Assembly: GCA_958423465.1 (NCBI GenBank)
Contig: CATZRD010000006.1
Coordinates: forward strand, 1-64,000
Reading direction: 5' to 3'
DNA length: 64,000 bases
From: an uncultured Oscillospiraceae bacterium
GTDB lineage: Bacteria; Bacillota; Clostridia; Oscillospirales; Oscillospiraceae
Positions 24,955 through 32,844 of this stretch are shown here, piece by piece. The number at the start of each line of letters is the position of its first letter. Position 1 is the stretch's first letter. The notes beneath the pieces were generated by a model that saw nothing but the letters and a program-made list of their open reading frames with translations, did no database searches and was not told the origin of the DNA. The position numbers and the translations under genes are program-made.

Positions 24955-26172
24955 ATGAGTCTGATCGTACAGAAATTTGGCGGCAGCTCCGTCCGGGACG
25001 CGGAACGCATCCGCAACGTGGCGGGCATCATTGCCGATACGTACCGGGCGGGGAACCAGGTGCTGGTGGTCCTCTCCGCCCAGGGAGACACCACCGACGA
25101 CCTTATCGACAAGGCGAAGGAGATCAACCCCCGGGCCTCCCGGCGGGAAATGGATATGCTCCTCTCCGCCGGGGAGCAGATCTCCGTGGCCCTGTGCGCC
25201 ATGGCCCTGGAGGCCATGGGCCTGCCGGTGGTGAGCCTGCTGGCCTGGCAGGCGGGGATCCAGACCACCAGCGTACACAGCGACGCACGGATCAAGCGCA
25301 TCGACAAGGAGCGGATCCAGCAGGAGCTGGATAAGAACAAGATCGTTCTGGTGGCGGGCTTTCAGGGCATCAGCCGCTTCGGCGACGTGACCACCCTGGG
25401 CCGGGGCGGCTCCGACACCAGCGCCGTGGCGCTGGCGGCGGCCTTCAACGCGGAGCTGTGCCAGATCTATACGGATGTGGACGGCGTGTATACCACGGAC
25501 CCCCGCATCGCCCCCAACGCCAAAAAGCTCCCGGAGATCACCTACGACGAGATGCTGGAGCTTGCCAGCCAGGGCGCCCAGGTGCTCCACAACCGCAGCG
25601 TGGAGCTGGCGAAAAAGTACCATGTGAACATGGAAGTCGTGTCCAGCCTGGAGCGAAAGCCCGGCACGAAAGTCAAGGAGGTTGTCAAGATGATGGAAAA
25701 GACCAATATCGCCGGCGTGGCGAAGGATACCAGTATCGCCCGGATCGCCCTGGTGGGCCTGGCCAACAACCCCGGCGTGGCCTTCCGGGTGTTCTCCCTG
25801 CTGGGAAAGGCCCGGGTGAACATCGACACCATCATCCAGTCCATTGGCCGCCAGGAGAGCAAGGACATCAGCTTCACCCTGCCCCAGTCCTCGGTGGAGA
25901 CGGCCTGCCGGGTGCTGGAGGAGCAGAAGCAGTCCCTGGGCTTCGACCACATCACCGTGGACGACAAGATCGCCAAGGTCTCCATCGTGGGGGCAGGGAT
26001 GATGACCACTCCCGGCGTGGCGGCCAAGATGTTCGAGGCCCTCTATGACGCCAATATCAACATCCAGATGATCAATACCAGCGAGATCCGGGTCTCGGTA
26101 CTCATCGACGAGAGCGACGCCGCGGCCGCCGTCCGGGCGGTCCACGACAAGTTCTTCGGCGAGGGCGAGTAA
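24955..26172 (+). CDS. lysC: aspartate kinase (alpha subunit)
   Basis: A 405-aa kinase phosphorylating aspartate, the first step to lysine, threonine and methionine. Residues 1-240 hold the amino acid kinase domain (KFGGSSV at 7-13, GRGGSDTSA near 150); two ACT domains follow (about 260-405) for feedback control. Length and layout match B. subtilis aspartokinase II. GAAGGGAAG precedes the ATG. A strong internal start makes a separate beta subunit likely. No lysine riboswitch is present in the 88-nt spacer. A terminator follows. Confidence 0.96.
   Translation: MSLIVQKFGGSSVRDAERIRNVAGIIADTYRAGNQVLVVLSAQGDTTDDLIDKAKEINPRASRREMDMLLSAGEQISVALCAMALEAMGLPVVSLLAWQAGIQTTSVHSDARIKRIDKERIQQELDKNKIVLVAGFQGISRFGDVTTLGRGGSDTSAVALAAAFNAELCQIYTDVDGVYTTDPRIAPNAKKLPEITYDEMLELASQGAQVLHNRSVELAKKYHVNMEVVSSLERKPGTKVKEVVKMMEKTNIAGVAKDTSIARIALVGLANNPGVAFRVFSLLGKARVNIDTIIQSIGRQESKDISFTLPQSSVETACRVLEEQKQSLGFDHITVDDKIAKVSIVGAGMMTTPGVAAKMFEALYDANINIQMINTSEIRVSVLIDESDAAAAVRAVHDKFFGEGE
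25690..26172 (+). CDS. aspartate kinase beta subunit from an internal in-frame start
   Basis: Within lysC, AAGGAGG (25675-25681) lies 8 nt before two consecutive in-frame ATGs (25690 and 25693). Starting at codon 246 it would give 160 residues containing only the ACT regulatory domains. B. subtilis lysC makes just such a beta subunit of about the same size from an internal start at the equivalent place. The seen facts are the site, spacing and frame; expression is inferred. Confidence 0.65.
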   Translation: MMEKTNIAGVAKDTSIARIALVGLANNPGVAFRVFSLLGKARVNIDTIIQSIGRQESKDISFTLPQSSVETACRVLEEQKQSLGFDHITVDDKIAKVSIVGAGMMTTPGVAAKMFEALYDANINIQMINTSEIRVSVLIDESDAAAAVRAVHDKFFGEGE

Positions 26173-26191
26173 GGGAAAACGGACCATCCTC

Positions 26192-26223
26192 AGGCGGGAG
26201 CGCTCACTGCGCTCCCGCCTTTT
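26192..26223 (+). terminator. terminator of the ACT-hom-lysC operon
   Basis: An 11-bp perfect stem AGGCGGGAGCG/CGCTCCCGCCT with a 7-nt loop, followed by TTT (TTTT counting the last stem base). Confidence 0.85.
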
Positions 26224-26227
26224 GCTG

Positions 26228-26256
26228 TCACGGCGGAGGCTCCCGGCTCATAAACT
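26228..26256 (+). promoter_or_regulatory. weak sigma-E-like promoter before the small membrane protein and spoVM
   Basis: CATAAACT (26249-26256) matches the sporulation sigma-E -10 CATACAMT at 7 of 8 positions. The element 14 nt upstream (TCACGGC) is a poor -35. It is listed because the downstream genes are mother-cell sporulation genes. Confidence 0.35.
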
Positions 26257-26289
26257 GGACCAGATCAAAGGACGGAGGAGGCGATAGCG

Positions 26290-26436
26290 ATGCGCGGATG
26301 GTGCCGCTGGCTGGGGACGCTGGCCCTGGCTCTGGGCGCGGGGATCCTGATCGCCGCCATCTTTCCTGTGGGGGCGCTGCTGTTTCTGGTGGCGTTTCTG
26401 CTGATCGCCTGCGGTTTAATGTGTATGCGCCGGTAG
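26290..26436 (+). CDS. 48-aa small membrane protein upstream of spoVM
   Basis: An ORF of 48 codons with ATG 26290 after GGAGGAGGC. The product is a basic start (MRGWCRW), two short hydrophobic segments (about 8-25 and 28-44) and a basic end (MCMRR). No family is recognised. Its stop lies 13 nt before the spoVM ATG, so it is probably co-transcribed with spoVM and may act at the forespore membrane; that role is inference only. Confidence 0.6.
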   Translation: MRGWCRWLGTLALALGAGILIAAIFPVGALLFLVAFLLIACGLMCMRR

Positions 26437-26449
26437 AGAGGAGGTTGCC

Positions 26450-26524
26450 ATGAAAATCGTGGTGGTGAAGTCGCCGAAGTTCCTGGGCGGAATCCTGAAG
26501 CGGCTTTTTGGGATCAAGGAATAA
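26450..26524 (+). CDS. spoVM: stage V sporulation protein M (SpoVM)
   Basis: A 24-codon ORF encoding an amphipathic peptide with the SpoVM hallmark: Pro9 followed by KFLGG (residues 10-14) and a basic C-terminal helix. In B. subtilis the 26-aa SpoVM inserts in the convex forespore membrane and recruits SpoIVA to start coat assembly. GAGAGGAGG lies 6 nt before the ATG. The gene is too short for usual gene calling. sipL and spoIVA, its functional partners, follow within 1.7 kb. Confidence 0.9.
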   Translation: MKIVVVKSPKFLGGILKRLFGIKE

Positions 26525-26547
26525 CCCCCGGCGGCCTCTCATACAGT
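26519..26547 (+). promoter_or_regulatory. sigma-E-type promoter of sipL-spoIVA
   Basis: GAATAAC (26519-26525; consensus KMATATT, 5 of 7) and CATACAGT (26540-26547; consensus CATACAMT, 7 of 8) with a 14-nt spacer. The -35 overlaps the spoVM stop codon. The fit to mother-cell control agrees with the genes downstream. Confidence 0.6.
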
Positions 26548-26608
26548 GGGGGTAACGGAGCTTGACTCATGTATCCGCCCCACAGGGGCAAAAGGGAGGA
26601 CGCCAAGG

Positions 26609-28135
26609 ATGGAATGTAAGCTGACAAGATCGGGCCACGACTATTACGAGCCCCTGCGCTGGCCCAGCTTTTCCTGTGAGACCATGCGGGAGAGCATCGT
26701 GCCGGACAGCTGCCCGGATATCGCCCGGATCATCGATACGGTGGGCGCCGTCTACCTGACGGGCCGGGAGCTGACCGGCGACGGCCGGTGCAGCGCCAGC
26801 GGCAGCGTGGATGTGGCGGTGCTGTACATACCGGAGAAGGGGGAGGGGCCCCGGGTCCTCCGCTTCCAGCTTCCGTTTCAGTGCTATGGGGACAGCCTGG
26901 GGACCGGGGAGTGCGACTTTCTGGATATCCGGGGGGAGCTGCGGGGAATCGATACCCGCGCCCTGAACCCCAGAAAGGTGCTGACCCGGGCCAACATCGA
27001 CCTGTATCCCTCCGGCTGCCGCCGGGTCCGTCTGGAGCTGTGCGACGGCGCGGAGGAGGAGCAGGAGGATCTTCAGCTGCTGCGGGAGGAGCGTACCTGC
27101 CGGGTGGTGGCCGCCGTCCGGGAGCGGGAATTCACCTTCGTGGAGGAGCTGCCGGTGTCCGCCGGCCGGGCCGGCGGGGAGGAGGCGGTGCAGCTCCGCT
27201 GCGACGTGCGCTCCAACGACGTGAAGCTCATCGGCAGCAAGCTGGTGGTGAAGGGGCTGATCTCCGCCAGCCTGCTCTACCGGGAGGAGGGGGGCCGCCT
27301 GGCCCTTTTGCAGCAGGATCTGCCCTTCTCCCAGATTCTGGACGGCGCGGGGCTGGAGGAGGACTGGGACAGCGAGGCCGCGTTCCGCCTGCTCAGCGCC
27401 GAGTGCCGCCTGGGCAGCGAGAGCGCCCCGGACGACGCCCATGTGTTCACCGTGACGCTGCTGCTGCGGACCCGGGTGACCGTCTGCCGCCAGGAGCGGA
27501 TGGGCTATATCGCGGACCTCTACAGCACCGCCGGAGAGATCGACTGTCAGACGGAGACCCTGCGCCTGACGGAGGACGCCCAGCGGGTGGTCCGCCGCCA
27601 GAACGTCCGGGAGCTGCTGGAGACGGGGGTGGGGGTCAAGTCGGTGGTGGACGCCTCCGTGGTCTGCGGCGCCGCCCAGGTGGGCGGCAGCGCCCTGGAG
27701 ATCCCGGTGAGCGCCCGGTGCCTGTATCTGGACGAGAACGACGCCCTGCGCTCCGTGACCCGGGAGTTCACCGCCTCCTGTCCGGCGGAGCTGCCGGAGG
27801 GCTTTCAGGCGGAGGGCGAGGCGGTATGCCGGGGGGAGATGATGACCAGCGTTCTGCCGGAGGGGATCGAGCTGCGCTTCCCCCTGGAGTGTACCCTGGA
27901 GCTCTGCCGCCGGACGGAGCGGCTGTGCGTCAGCGCCGGGGAGCGGCGGGAGCGGCCGGAGGACCAGGAGCCGCAGCCCTCCCTGATCCTGCGGAAGTTT
28001 TCCGGGGACGAGACGCTGTGGGCGGTAGCGAAGCAGTACCGCACCACCGCCCAGGCGATCTTGTCGGTGAACGGGGCCGAGAGCGAGGCCCAGCTGCCCA
28101 GAGACCGGCTGCTGCTGGTCCCGCGGGCCCGGTAA
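26609..28135 (+). CDS. sipL: SipL, SpoIVA-interacting DUF3794/LysM coat morphogenetic protein
   Basis: A 508-aa protein with DUF3794 (SPOCS) repeats over most of its length and a C-terminal LysM domain (about residues 458-506: FSGDETLWAVAKQYRTTAQAI). This matches C. difficile SipL, whose LysM domain binds SpoIVA and is needed for coat attachment. AAAGGGAGG sits ~10 nt before ATG 26609; the 21 upstream codons lack a site. It sits between spoVM and spoIVA and has a sigma-E-like promoter. Confidence 0.88.
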   Translation: MECKLTRSGHDYYEPLRWPSFSCETMRESIVPDSCPDIARIIDTVGAVYLTGRELTGDGRCSASGSVDVAVLYIPEKGEGPRVLRFQLPFQCYGDSLGTGECDFLDIRGELRGIDTRALNPRKVLTRANIDLYPSGCRRVRLELCDGAEEEQEDLQLLREERTCRVVAAVREREFTFVEELPVSAGRAGGEEAVQLRCDVRSNDVKLIGSKLVVKGLISASLLYREEGGRLALLQQDLPFSQILDGAGLEEDWDSEAAFRLLSAECRLGSESAPDDAHVFTVTLLLRTRVTVCRQERMGYIADLYSTAGEIDCQTETLRLTEDAQRVVRRQNVRELLETGVGVKSVVDASVVCGAAQVGGSALEIPVSARCLYLDENDALRSVTREFTASCPAELPEGFQAEGEAVCRGEMMTSVLPEGIELRFPLECTLELCRRTERLCVSAGERRERPEDQEPQPSLILRKFSGDETLWAVAKQYRTTAQAILSVNGAESEAQLPRDRLLLVPRAR

Positions 28136-28205
28136 CGGGGCGGCCGCCTGGAGGCGGACAAAAATTTGAGCGGAAGCAAAGCGCCGGAGGGCGCAGGAGG
28201 GTACT

Positions 28206-29684
28206 ATGACGACCACAGACATCTATCAGGATATCGCCACCCGCACCGGCGGCTCCCTGTTCGTGGGAGTGCTGGGTCCGGTGCGCACCGGAAAGTCCAC
28301 CTTTATCAAGCGGTTCATGGAGACCTGCGTGATCCCCAATATCGAGAACGTCTACCGGCGGGAGCGGGCCATCGACGAGCTGCCTCAGTCCGGCAGCGGA
28401 CGGACCATCATGACGGCGGAGCCGAAGTTCGTGCCGGAGGAGGCGGTGACCGTCACCCTGGAGGGGGGCGTCACCTTCGCCGTGCGGCTCATCGACTCCG
28501 TGGGCTACATGGTCCGGGGGGCCATGGGCCAGACCGAGGACGGCGCGCCCCGAATGGTCATGACCCCCTGGTCGGATCAGGAGCTGCCCATGGCCCAGGC
28601 GGCGGAGATCGGCACCCGGAAGGTCATCTGCGAGCACTCCACCGTGGGCATCGTCATCACCACCGACGGCACCGTCACCGACATCCCCCGGGAGGACTAT
28701 CTGGAGCCGGAGGAGCGGGTGATCCGGGAGCTGCAGGAGCTGGGCAAGCCCTTCGTGGTTCTGCTGAACTCCGCCCAGCCCCACGCCCAGCGTGCCCTGT
28801 CCATCGCCCGGGACATCGAGAGCAAATTCTCCGTCCGCTGCCTGCCGGTGAACTGTCTGGAGCTGGGGGAGGAGGCCATCTTCGATATCATCAAGAGCAT
28901 CCTCTATGAGTTCCCCCTGCGGGAGCTGCGGATGTTCCTGCCCGCCTGGGTGGACGCCCTGCCCATGGACCACCCCATCAGGCAGTCGGTCTACGGGGCC
29001 ATCCGGGACCGGGGGGAGACCCTGGCCCACATCCGGGAGGTGGAGCCGGTGATCCAGGCCATGGGGGAGGAGGAGAACATCTCCCTGGCCCGGGTGACGG
29101 CCATCGATCTGGGCCGGGGCGTGGCCTCGGCGGAGGTGCAGCTCCCCAGAGAGCTGTTCTACCAGACCCTCAGCACCCAGTCCGGCTTCCAGGTGTCCGA
29201 CGACGGAGACCTGATGGACCTGCTGACAGCCCTGGCCAAGGTGAAATCCAGCTACGACAAGGTAGCCTCCGCCCTGGACAACGTCTACGAGACGGGCTAC
29301 GGCATCGTCATGCCCACCATGGATGAGCTGAAGCTGGAGGAGCCGGAGGTCATGCGCCAGGGCGGGCGCTACGGCATCCGCCTGAAGGCCAGCGCCCCCT
29401 CCGTCCACATGTTCAAGGTGGACATTGAGTCCACCGTCAGCCCCATTGTGGGCAACGAGAAGCAGAGCGAGGACATGGTCAACTACCTGATGGAGAAGTT
29501 CGCCTCGGACCCGGCCAAGATCTGGGAGTCCAATATCTTCGGCCGCAGCTTCCACGAGCTGGTGAACGAGGACCTGCAGGCAAAGCTGTACCGGATGCCC
29601 ATGGACGCAAGGCTGAAGTTCCAGGAGACCCTCCAGCGCATCGTCAACGAGGGCAGCGGCGGCCTCATCTGCATCATTCTGTGA
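28206..29684 (+). CDS. spoIVA: stage IV sporulation protein A (SpoIVA)
   Basis: A 492-aa cytoskeletal ATPase that polymerises on the forespore surface as the basement layer of the spore coat. The N-terminal DIYQDIATRTGGSLFVGVLG and Walker A GPVRTGKST (residues 24-32) are near-invariant in SpoIVA; the C-terminus keeps the anchoring region (IVNEGSGGLICIIL). Length equals B. subtilis SpoIVA. AGGAGG precedes the ATG. It is 70 nt after sipL and ends in a strong hairpin. Confidence 0.97.
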   Translation: MTTTDIYQDIATRTGGSLFVGVLGPVRTGKSTFIKRFMETCVIPNIENVYRRERAIDELPQSGSGRTIMTAEPKFVPEEAVTVTLEGGVTFAVRLIDSVGYMVRGAMGQTEDGAPRMVMTPWSDQELPMAQAAEIGTRKVICEHSTVGIVITTDGTVTDIPREDYLEPEERVIRELQELGKPFVVLLNSAQPHAQRALSIARDIESKFSVRCLPVNCLELGEEAIFDIIKSILYEFPLRELRMFLPAWVDALPMDHPIRQSVYGAIRDRGETLAHIREVEPVIQAMGEEENISLARVTAIDLGRGVASAEVQLPRELFYQTLSTQSGFQVSDDGDLMDLLTALAKVKSSYDKVASALDNVYETGYGIVMPTMDELKLEEPEVMRQGGRYGIRLKASAPSVHMFKVDIESTVSPIVGNEKQSEDMVNYLMEKFASDPAKIWESNIFGRSFHELVNEDLQAKLYRMPMDARLKFQETLQRIVNEGSGGLICIIL

Positions 29685-29695
29685 CTGAGATTGCC

Positions 29696-29732
29696 CAGGA
29701 GGGGCGTCCGCTGCCGGCGGACGCCCCTCCTG
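29696..29732 (+). terminator. terminator-like hairpin after spoIVA
   Basis: A 15-bp perfect stem CAGGAGGGGCGTCCG/CGGACGCCCCTCCTG with a 7-nt loop. No T-run follows, so it may rather stabilise the 3' end. Confidence 0.6.
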
Positions 29733-29757
29733 CAATGTCCCGCGGAGCAGTTGCCTC

Positions 29758-29786
29758 TTGCTATTTTGCAAAAACTATAGTACAAT
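29758..29786 (+). promoter_or_regulatory. sigma-A-type promoter of the aminotransferase
   Basis: TTGCTA (29758-29763) and TACAAT (29781-29786), 17-nt spacer, ~70 nt before the start codon. Confidence 0.7.
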
Positions 29787-29857
29787 ACCCCTGTGGAATC
29801 CTGTTGGATAGTCACAAAATATACAGAATACGCGGTGAAGAAACCGAAAGGAGCAAG

Positions 29858-31135
29858 ATGGAGATGGAATATACCCGCATGACCCCCGCCCAGCTGGCTG
29901 CGGAGAAGGAGATCGTCTCCCGCCGGTTCGAGGAGCTGAAGGCCAGGGGCCTGAAGCTGGATATGTCCCGGGGCAAGCCCGGCAAGGTCCAGCTGGATCT
30001 GGTCAGCGACATCCTGACGGTGCTCAACGATCCCGCCCAGTGCCAGGTGGAGGGCCTGGATGTGCGCAACTACGGCGAGCTGACCGGTCTGCCCGCCGCC
30101 AAGCGGCTCTTTGCCGAGATCCTGGGCTGCAGGCCGGAGGAGTGCTTCATTGGCGGCAACGCCAGCCTGACGCTGATGTACGACACCATTGCCAAGGCCT
30201 ATACCCACGGCCTTCTCCACAGCGAGAAGCCCTGGGCCAGGCTGGACAAGGTGAAGTTCCTCTGTCCCGCCCCGGGCTATGACCGGCACTTCAAGATCAG
30301 CCAGTCCTTCGGTATGGAGCTGATCACCATTGAGATGACCTCCACCGGCCCGGACATGGACGCCGTGGAGGCCTATGTGAAGGACCCCGCCGTGAAGGGC
30401 ATCTGGTGCGTGCCTAAGTATTCCAACCCGGAGGGCGTCATCTACAGCGAGGAGACCATCCGCCGCATCGCCCATCTGAAGCCCGCCGCGCCGGACTTCA
30501 TTGTCATGTGGGACAACGCCTACTGCATCCACGAGTTCGACGGCGACTATGTGCCCTTCCCGGACATCCTCAGCCTCTGCCGGGAGGCGGGAAATCCGGA
30601 TCTGGTGTTCGAGTACGCCTCCACCTCCAAGGTGACGCTGCCCGGCGCGGGCGTCTCCGTCATGGCTGCCAGCGTGGACAATATCAAGTATATGGTGGGA
30701 CTGCTGGGCATCCAGACCATCAGCTACGACAAGGTGAACCAGCTGCGCCATGTGCTGTACTTAAAGGACAAGGCCCACACCCTGGAACTGATGAAGCGCC
30801 ACGCCGCCATCATGAAGCCCAAGTTCGACGCGGTGGTGAAGGCTCTGGACCAGCAGATCGCCCCCCTGGGCATCGCCCAGTTCAAGCGGCCCAAGGGCGG
30901 CTATTTCGTCAGCGTGGACACCATGGACGGTCTGGCCAAGCGCACCCTGGCCCTGTGTAAGGAGGCCGGCGTGGTGATGACCGCCGCCGGGGCCACCTTC
31001 CCCTACGGGGTGGACCCCCGGGACCGGAACATCCGAATCGCCCCCAGTCTGCCCCCGGTGGAGGAGCTGGAGGTGGCTATCGACGTGTTCTGCACCTGCC
31101 TGAAGCTGGCGGCCCTGGAGAAGCTGACAGCCTAA
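29858..31135 (+). CDS. aspartate/alanine-type aminotransferase (Asp_aminotransf family)
   Basis: A 425-aa PLP enzyme of the bacterial aspartate aminotransferase family related to MocR-type transaminases. Signature parts are LDMSRGKPGKVQLDL near the N-terminus, YSNPEG (substrate/PLP region), MWDNAYCIHEF, and the PLP lysine in EYASTSKVTLPGAG. AAAGGAG (29847-29853) lies 4 nt before ATG 29858 and 10 nt before ATG 29864; either could be used. Monocistronic, between its own promoter and a strong terminator. Amino donor specificity is not readable. Confidence 0.88.
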   Translation: MEMEYTRMTPAQLAAEKEIVSRRFEELKARGLKLDMSRGKPGKVQLDLVSDILTVLNDPAQCQVEGLDVRNYGELTGLPAAKRLFAEILGCRPEECFIGGNASLTLMYDTIAKAYTHGLLHSEKPWARLDKVKFLCPAPGYDRHFKISQSFGMELITIEMTSTGPDMDAVEAYVKDPAVKGIWCVPKYSNPEGVIYSEETIRRIAHLKPAAPDFIVMWDNAYCIHEFDGDYVPFPDILSLCREAGNPDLVFEYASTSKVTLPGAGVSVMAASVDNIKYMVGLLGIQTISYDKVNQLRHVLYLKDKAHTLELMKRHAAIMKPKFDAVVKALDQQIAPLGIAQFKRPKGGYFVSVDTMDGLAKRTLALCKEAGVVMTAAGATFPYGVDPRDRNIRIAPSLPPVEELEVAIDVFCTCLKLAALEKLTA

Positions 31136-31151
31136 AAGAAAACAAGAAATC

Positions 31152-31187
31152 AGGGAGACGCCCGGAACTTCCGGGCGTCTCCCTTTC
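31152..31187. terminator. terminator after the aminotransferase, shared with the convergent flavoprotein operon
   Basis: A ~15-bp perfect stem AGGGAGACGCCCGG/CCGGGCGTCTCCCT with a tiny loop, followed by TTCT. It lies between convergent transcription units. Confidence 0.8.
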
Positions 31188-31210
31188 TATAGCTGTATGG
31201 CGAAGCCACT

Positions 31211-31579
31211 TTACACTTTTCTCACATCCGCAGCAGCGACGAGAGCCGCGCCGGTGCCGCATAGGTCGGGGAGAAGCACCTGCCCGGCGGCCACGGGGGC
31301 CGGGACGGTCAGGTCCCGGAGAGCCCGGACGCAGTCCATGAGCCGGGCTTTGGGCACCTCGCCCCGGGTGCGGACCGGGACCACCGGCGCGGCGCCGCCG
31401 GACACCCGCACCGTGGTGGTCAGCACCCGGGTGGGGGCGGTGACCTCCCGCCGGGCATAGGCGTCCCCCCGTTTGCAGGTGTTGCCGCTGACGGATGTGA
31501 CGAGGCCGTTTTCCAGCGTCACCGTCATGGGGCAGCCCATGGGGCAGCCGATGCAGATGAGATCTCTTGTTTCGCTCAT
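31211..31579 (-). CDS. DUF1667 protein (small cysteine-rich subunit of the G3P dehydrogenase-like operon)
   Basis: A 122-aa protein with an N-terminal CIGCPMGC cluster and later CKRG, suggesting Fe-S or zinc binding. DUF1667 genes are typically last in operons with two FAD-dependent oxidoreductases of the GlpA/GlpB type. The ATG overlaps the preceding stop (ATGA), so translation is coupled. Function is likely that of a small electron-transfer or structural subunit; this is inferred. Confidence 0.85.
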   Translation of the reverse strand: MSETRDLICIGCPMGCPMTVTLENGLVTSVSGNTCKRGDAYARREVTAPTRVLTTTVRVSGGAAPVVPVRTRGEVPKARLMDCVRALRDLTVPAPVAAGQVLLPDLCGTGAALVAAADVRKV

Positions 31580-32844
31580 GGCGTCACCTCCAGAGAAATG
31601 GCGATCTCTTTCAGGTCCTCCCGCTCCAGCAGATCCGCCCGCTTCAGGCGGACCTCCTCCATCTCGCCGGGGGCCAGGATCATCCGTTTCCGTCTCCACA
31701 GGATCTCGCCGCTGTCCGCCGTGACCAGGACGGCGGCGTTTTTGTACACGTCCGACACCCGGAACCGGACCGTCAGCTCATCGTCCATCCGCTCCGGGTC
31801 GATGACCGCGGGGACGGTGTACCGCACGCCTCTGCCGGCGGCGAGGCGGACGGTCCGCCCGCCCCGGCGGGTTTCCCGCCTCAGATACCGGGCGGCGGCG
31901 CGCCCGGCGTGGGCGGCCTCCTGGGATACGAAATCCACCAGGTCGTGGACGTGGAGCACGTTGCCGCAGGCGAACACGCCGGGGACGCTGGTCTCCAGAC
32001 TTTCGTCCACCACCGGTCCGTTGGTGACGGGGGAGAGGTCCACCCCCGCGCCCCGGCTCAGCTCGTTCTCCGGGACGAGGCCCACGCTGAGCAGCAGGGT
32101 GTCGCAGTCGTAGCGCTTCTCCGTGCCGGGGATGGGGCGGCGGTTCGCGTCCACCTGGGCCAGGGTCACGCCGGAGACCCGCTCCCGGCCCTGGATGTCC
32201 ACCACCGTATGGCTGAGGAGCAGGGGGATGCCGAAGTCGTCCAGACACTGGACGATGTTCCGCTTCAGTCCGCCGGAGTAGGGCATCAGCTCCGCCACCG
32301 CCTGGACGTGGGCGCCCTCCAGGGTCATGCGGCGGGCCATGATGAGGCCGATGTCGCCGCTGCCCAGGATCACCACCTCCCGGCCCGGCAGCAGCCCCTC
32401 CCGGTTCACCAGCCGCTGGGCGGTGCCGGCGGAGTAGATGCCGGCGGGACGGAAGCCGGGGATGTTCAGACTGCCTCGGGCCCGCTCCCGGCAGCCCATG
32501 GCCAGGATCACCGCCCCGGCCTGAAGCTGGAACAGGCCCCGCTCCCGGCTGACGGCGGTGACCACCCGGTCCGCCGACAGCTCCAGCACCATGGTGTCCA
32601 GGAGGAAGGGGATCCCCAGCTCCCGGACCTGCCGGACGTACCGCCCGGCGTACTCCGGGCCGGTCAGCTCCTCCTGAAAGGTGTGGAGGCCGAAGCCCGC
32701 GTGGATGCACTGATTGAGGATGCCCCCCAGCTCCAGCTCCCGCTCCAGGATCAGGATATCCTCCACGCCCCGCTCCCGGGCGGCCACGGCGGCGGCCAGC
32801 CCCGCGGGGCCTCCGCCGATGATCACCAGCTCACACCGCTCCAT
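31576..32844 (-). CDS. NAD(P)/FAD-dependent oxidoreductase, GlpB-like subunit
   Basis: A 422-aa flavoprotein. The FAD-binding GxGxxG is at the N-terminus (VIIGGGPAGLAAAVAARERG); a second Rossmann motif (VVILGSGDIGLIMARRMTLEG, about residues 155-175) and the VPGVFACGNVLHVHDLVDFVSQEA region near 290-310 follow the pyridine nucleotide-disulphide oxidoreductase plan. It overlaps the upstream gene by 14 nt and DUF1667 by 4 nt. The three-gene order suggests an anaerobic glycerol-3-phosphate dehydrogenase-like complex; the substrate is inferred only. Confidence 0.87.
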   Translation of the reverse strand: MERCELVIIGGGPAGLAAAVAARERGVEDILILERELELGGILNQCIHAGFGLHTFQEELTGPEYAGRYVRQVRELGIPFLLDTMVLELSADRVVTAVSRERGLFQLQAGAVILAMGCRERARGSLNIPGFRPAGIYSAGTAQRLVNREGLLPGREVVILGSGDIGLIMARRMTLEGAHVQAVAELMPYSGGLKRNIVQCLDDFGIPLLLSHTVVDIQGRERVSGVTLAQVDANRRPIPGTEKRYDCDTLLLSVGLVPENELSRGAGVDLSPVTNGPVVDESLETSVPGVFACGNVLHVHDLVDFVSQEAAHAGRAAARYLRRETRRGGRTVRLAAGRGVRYTVPAVIDPERMDDELTVRFRVSDVYKNAAVLVTADSGEILWRRKRMILAPGEMEEVRLKRADLLEREDLKEIAISLEVTP

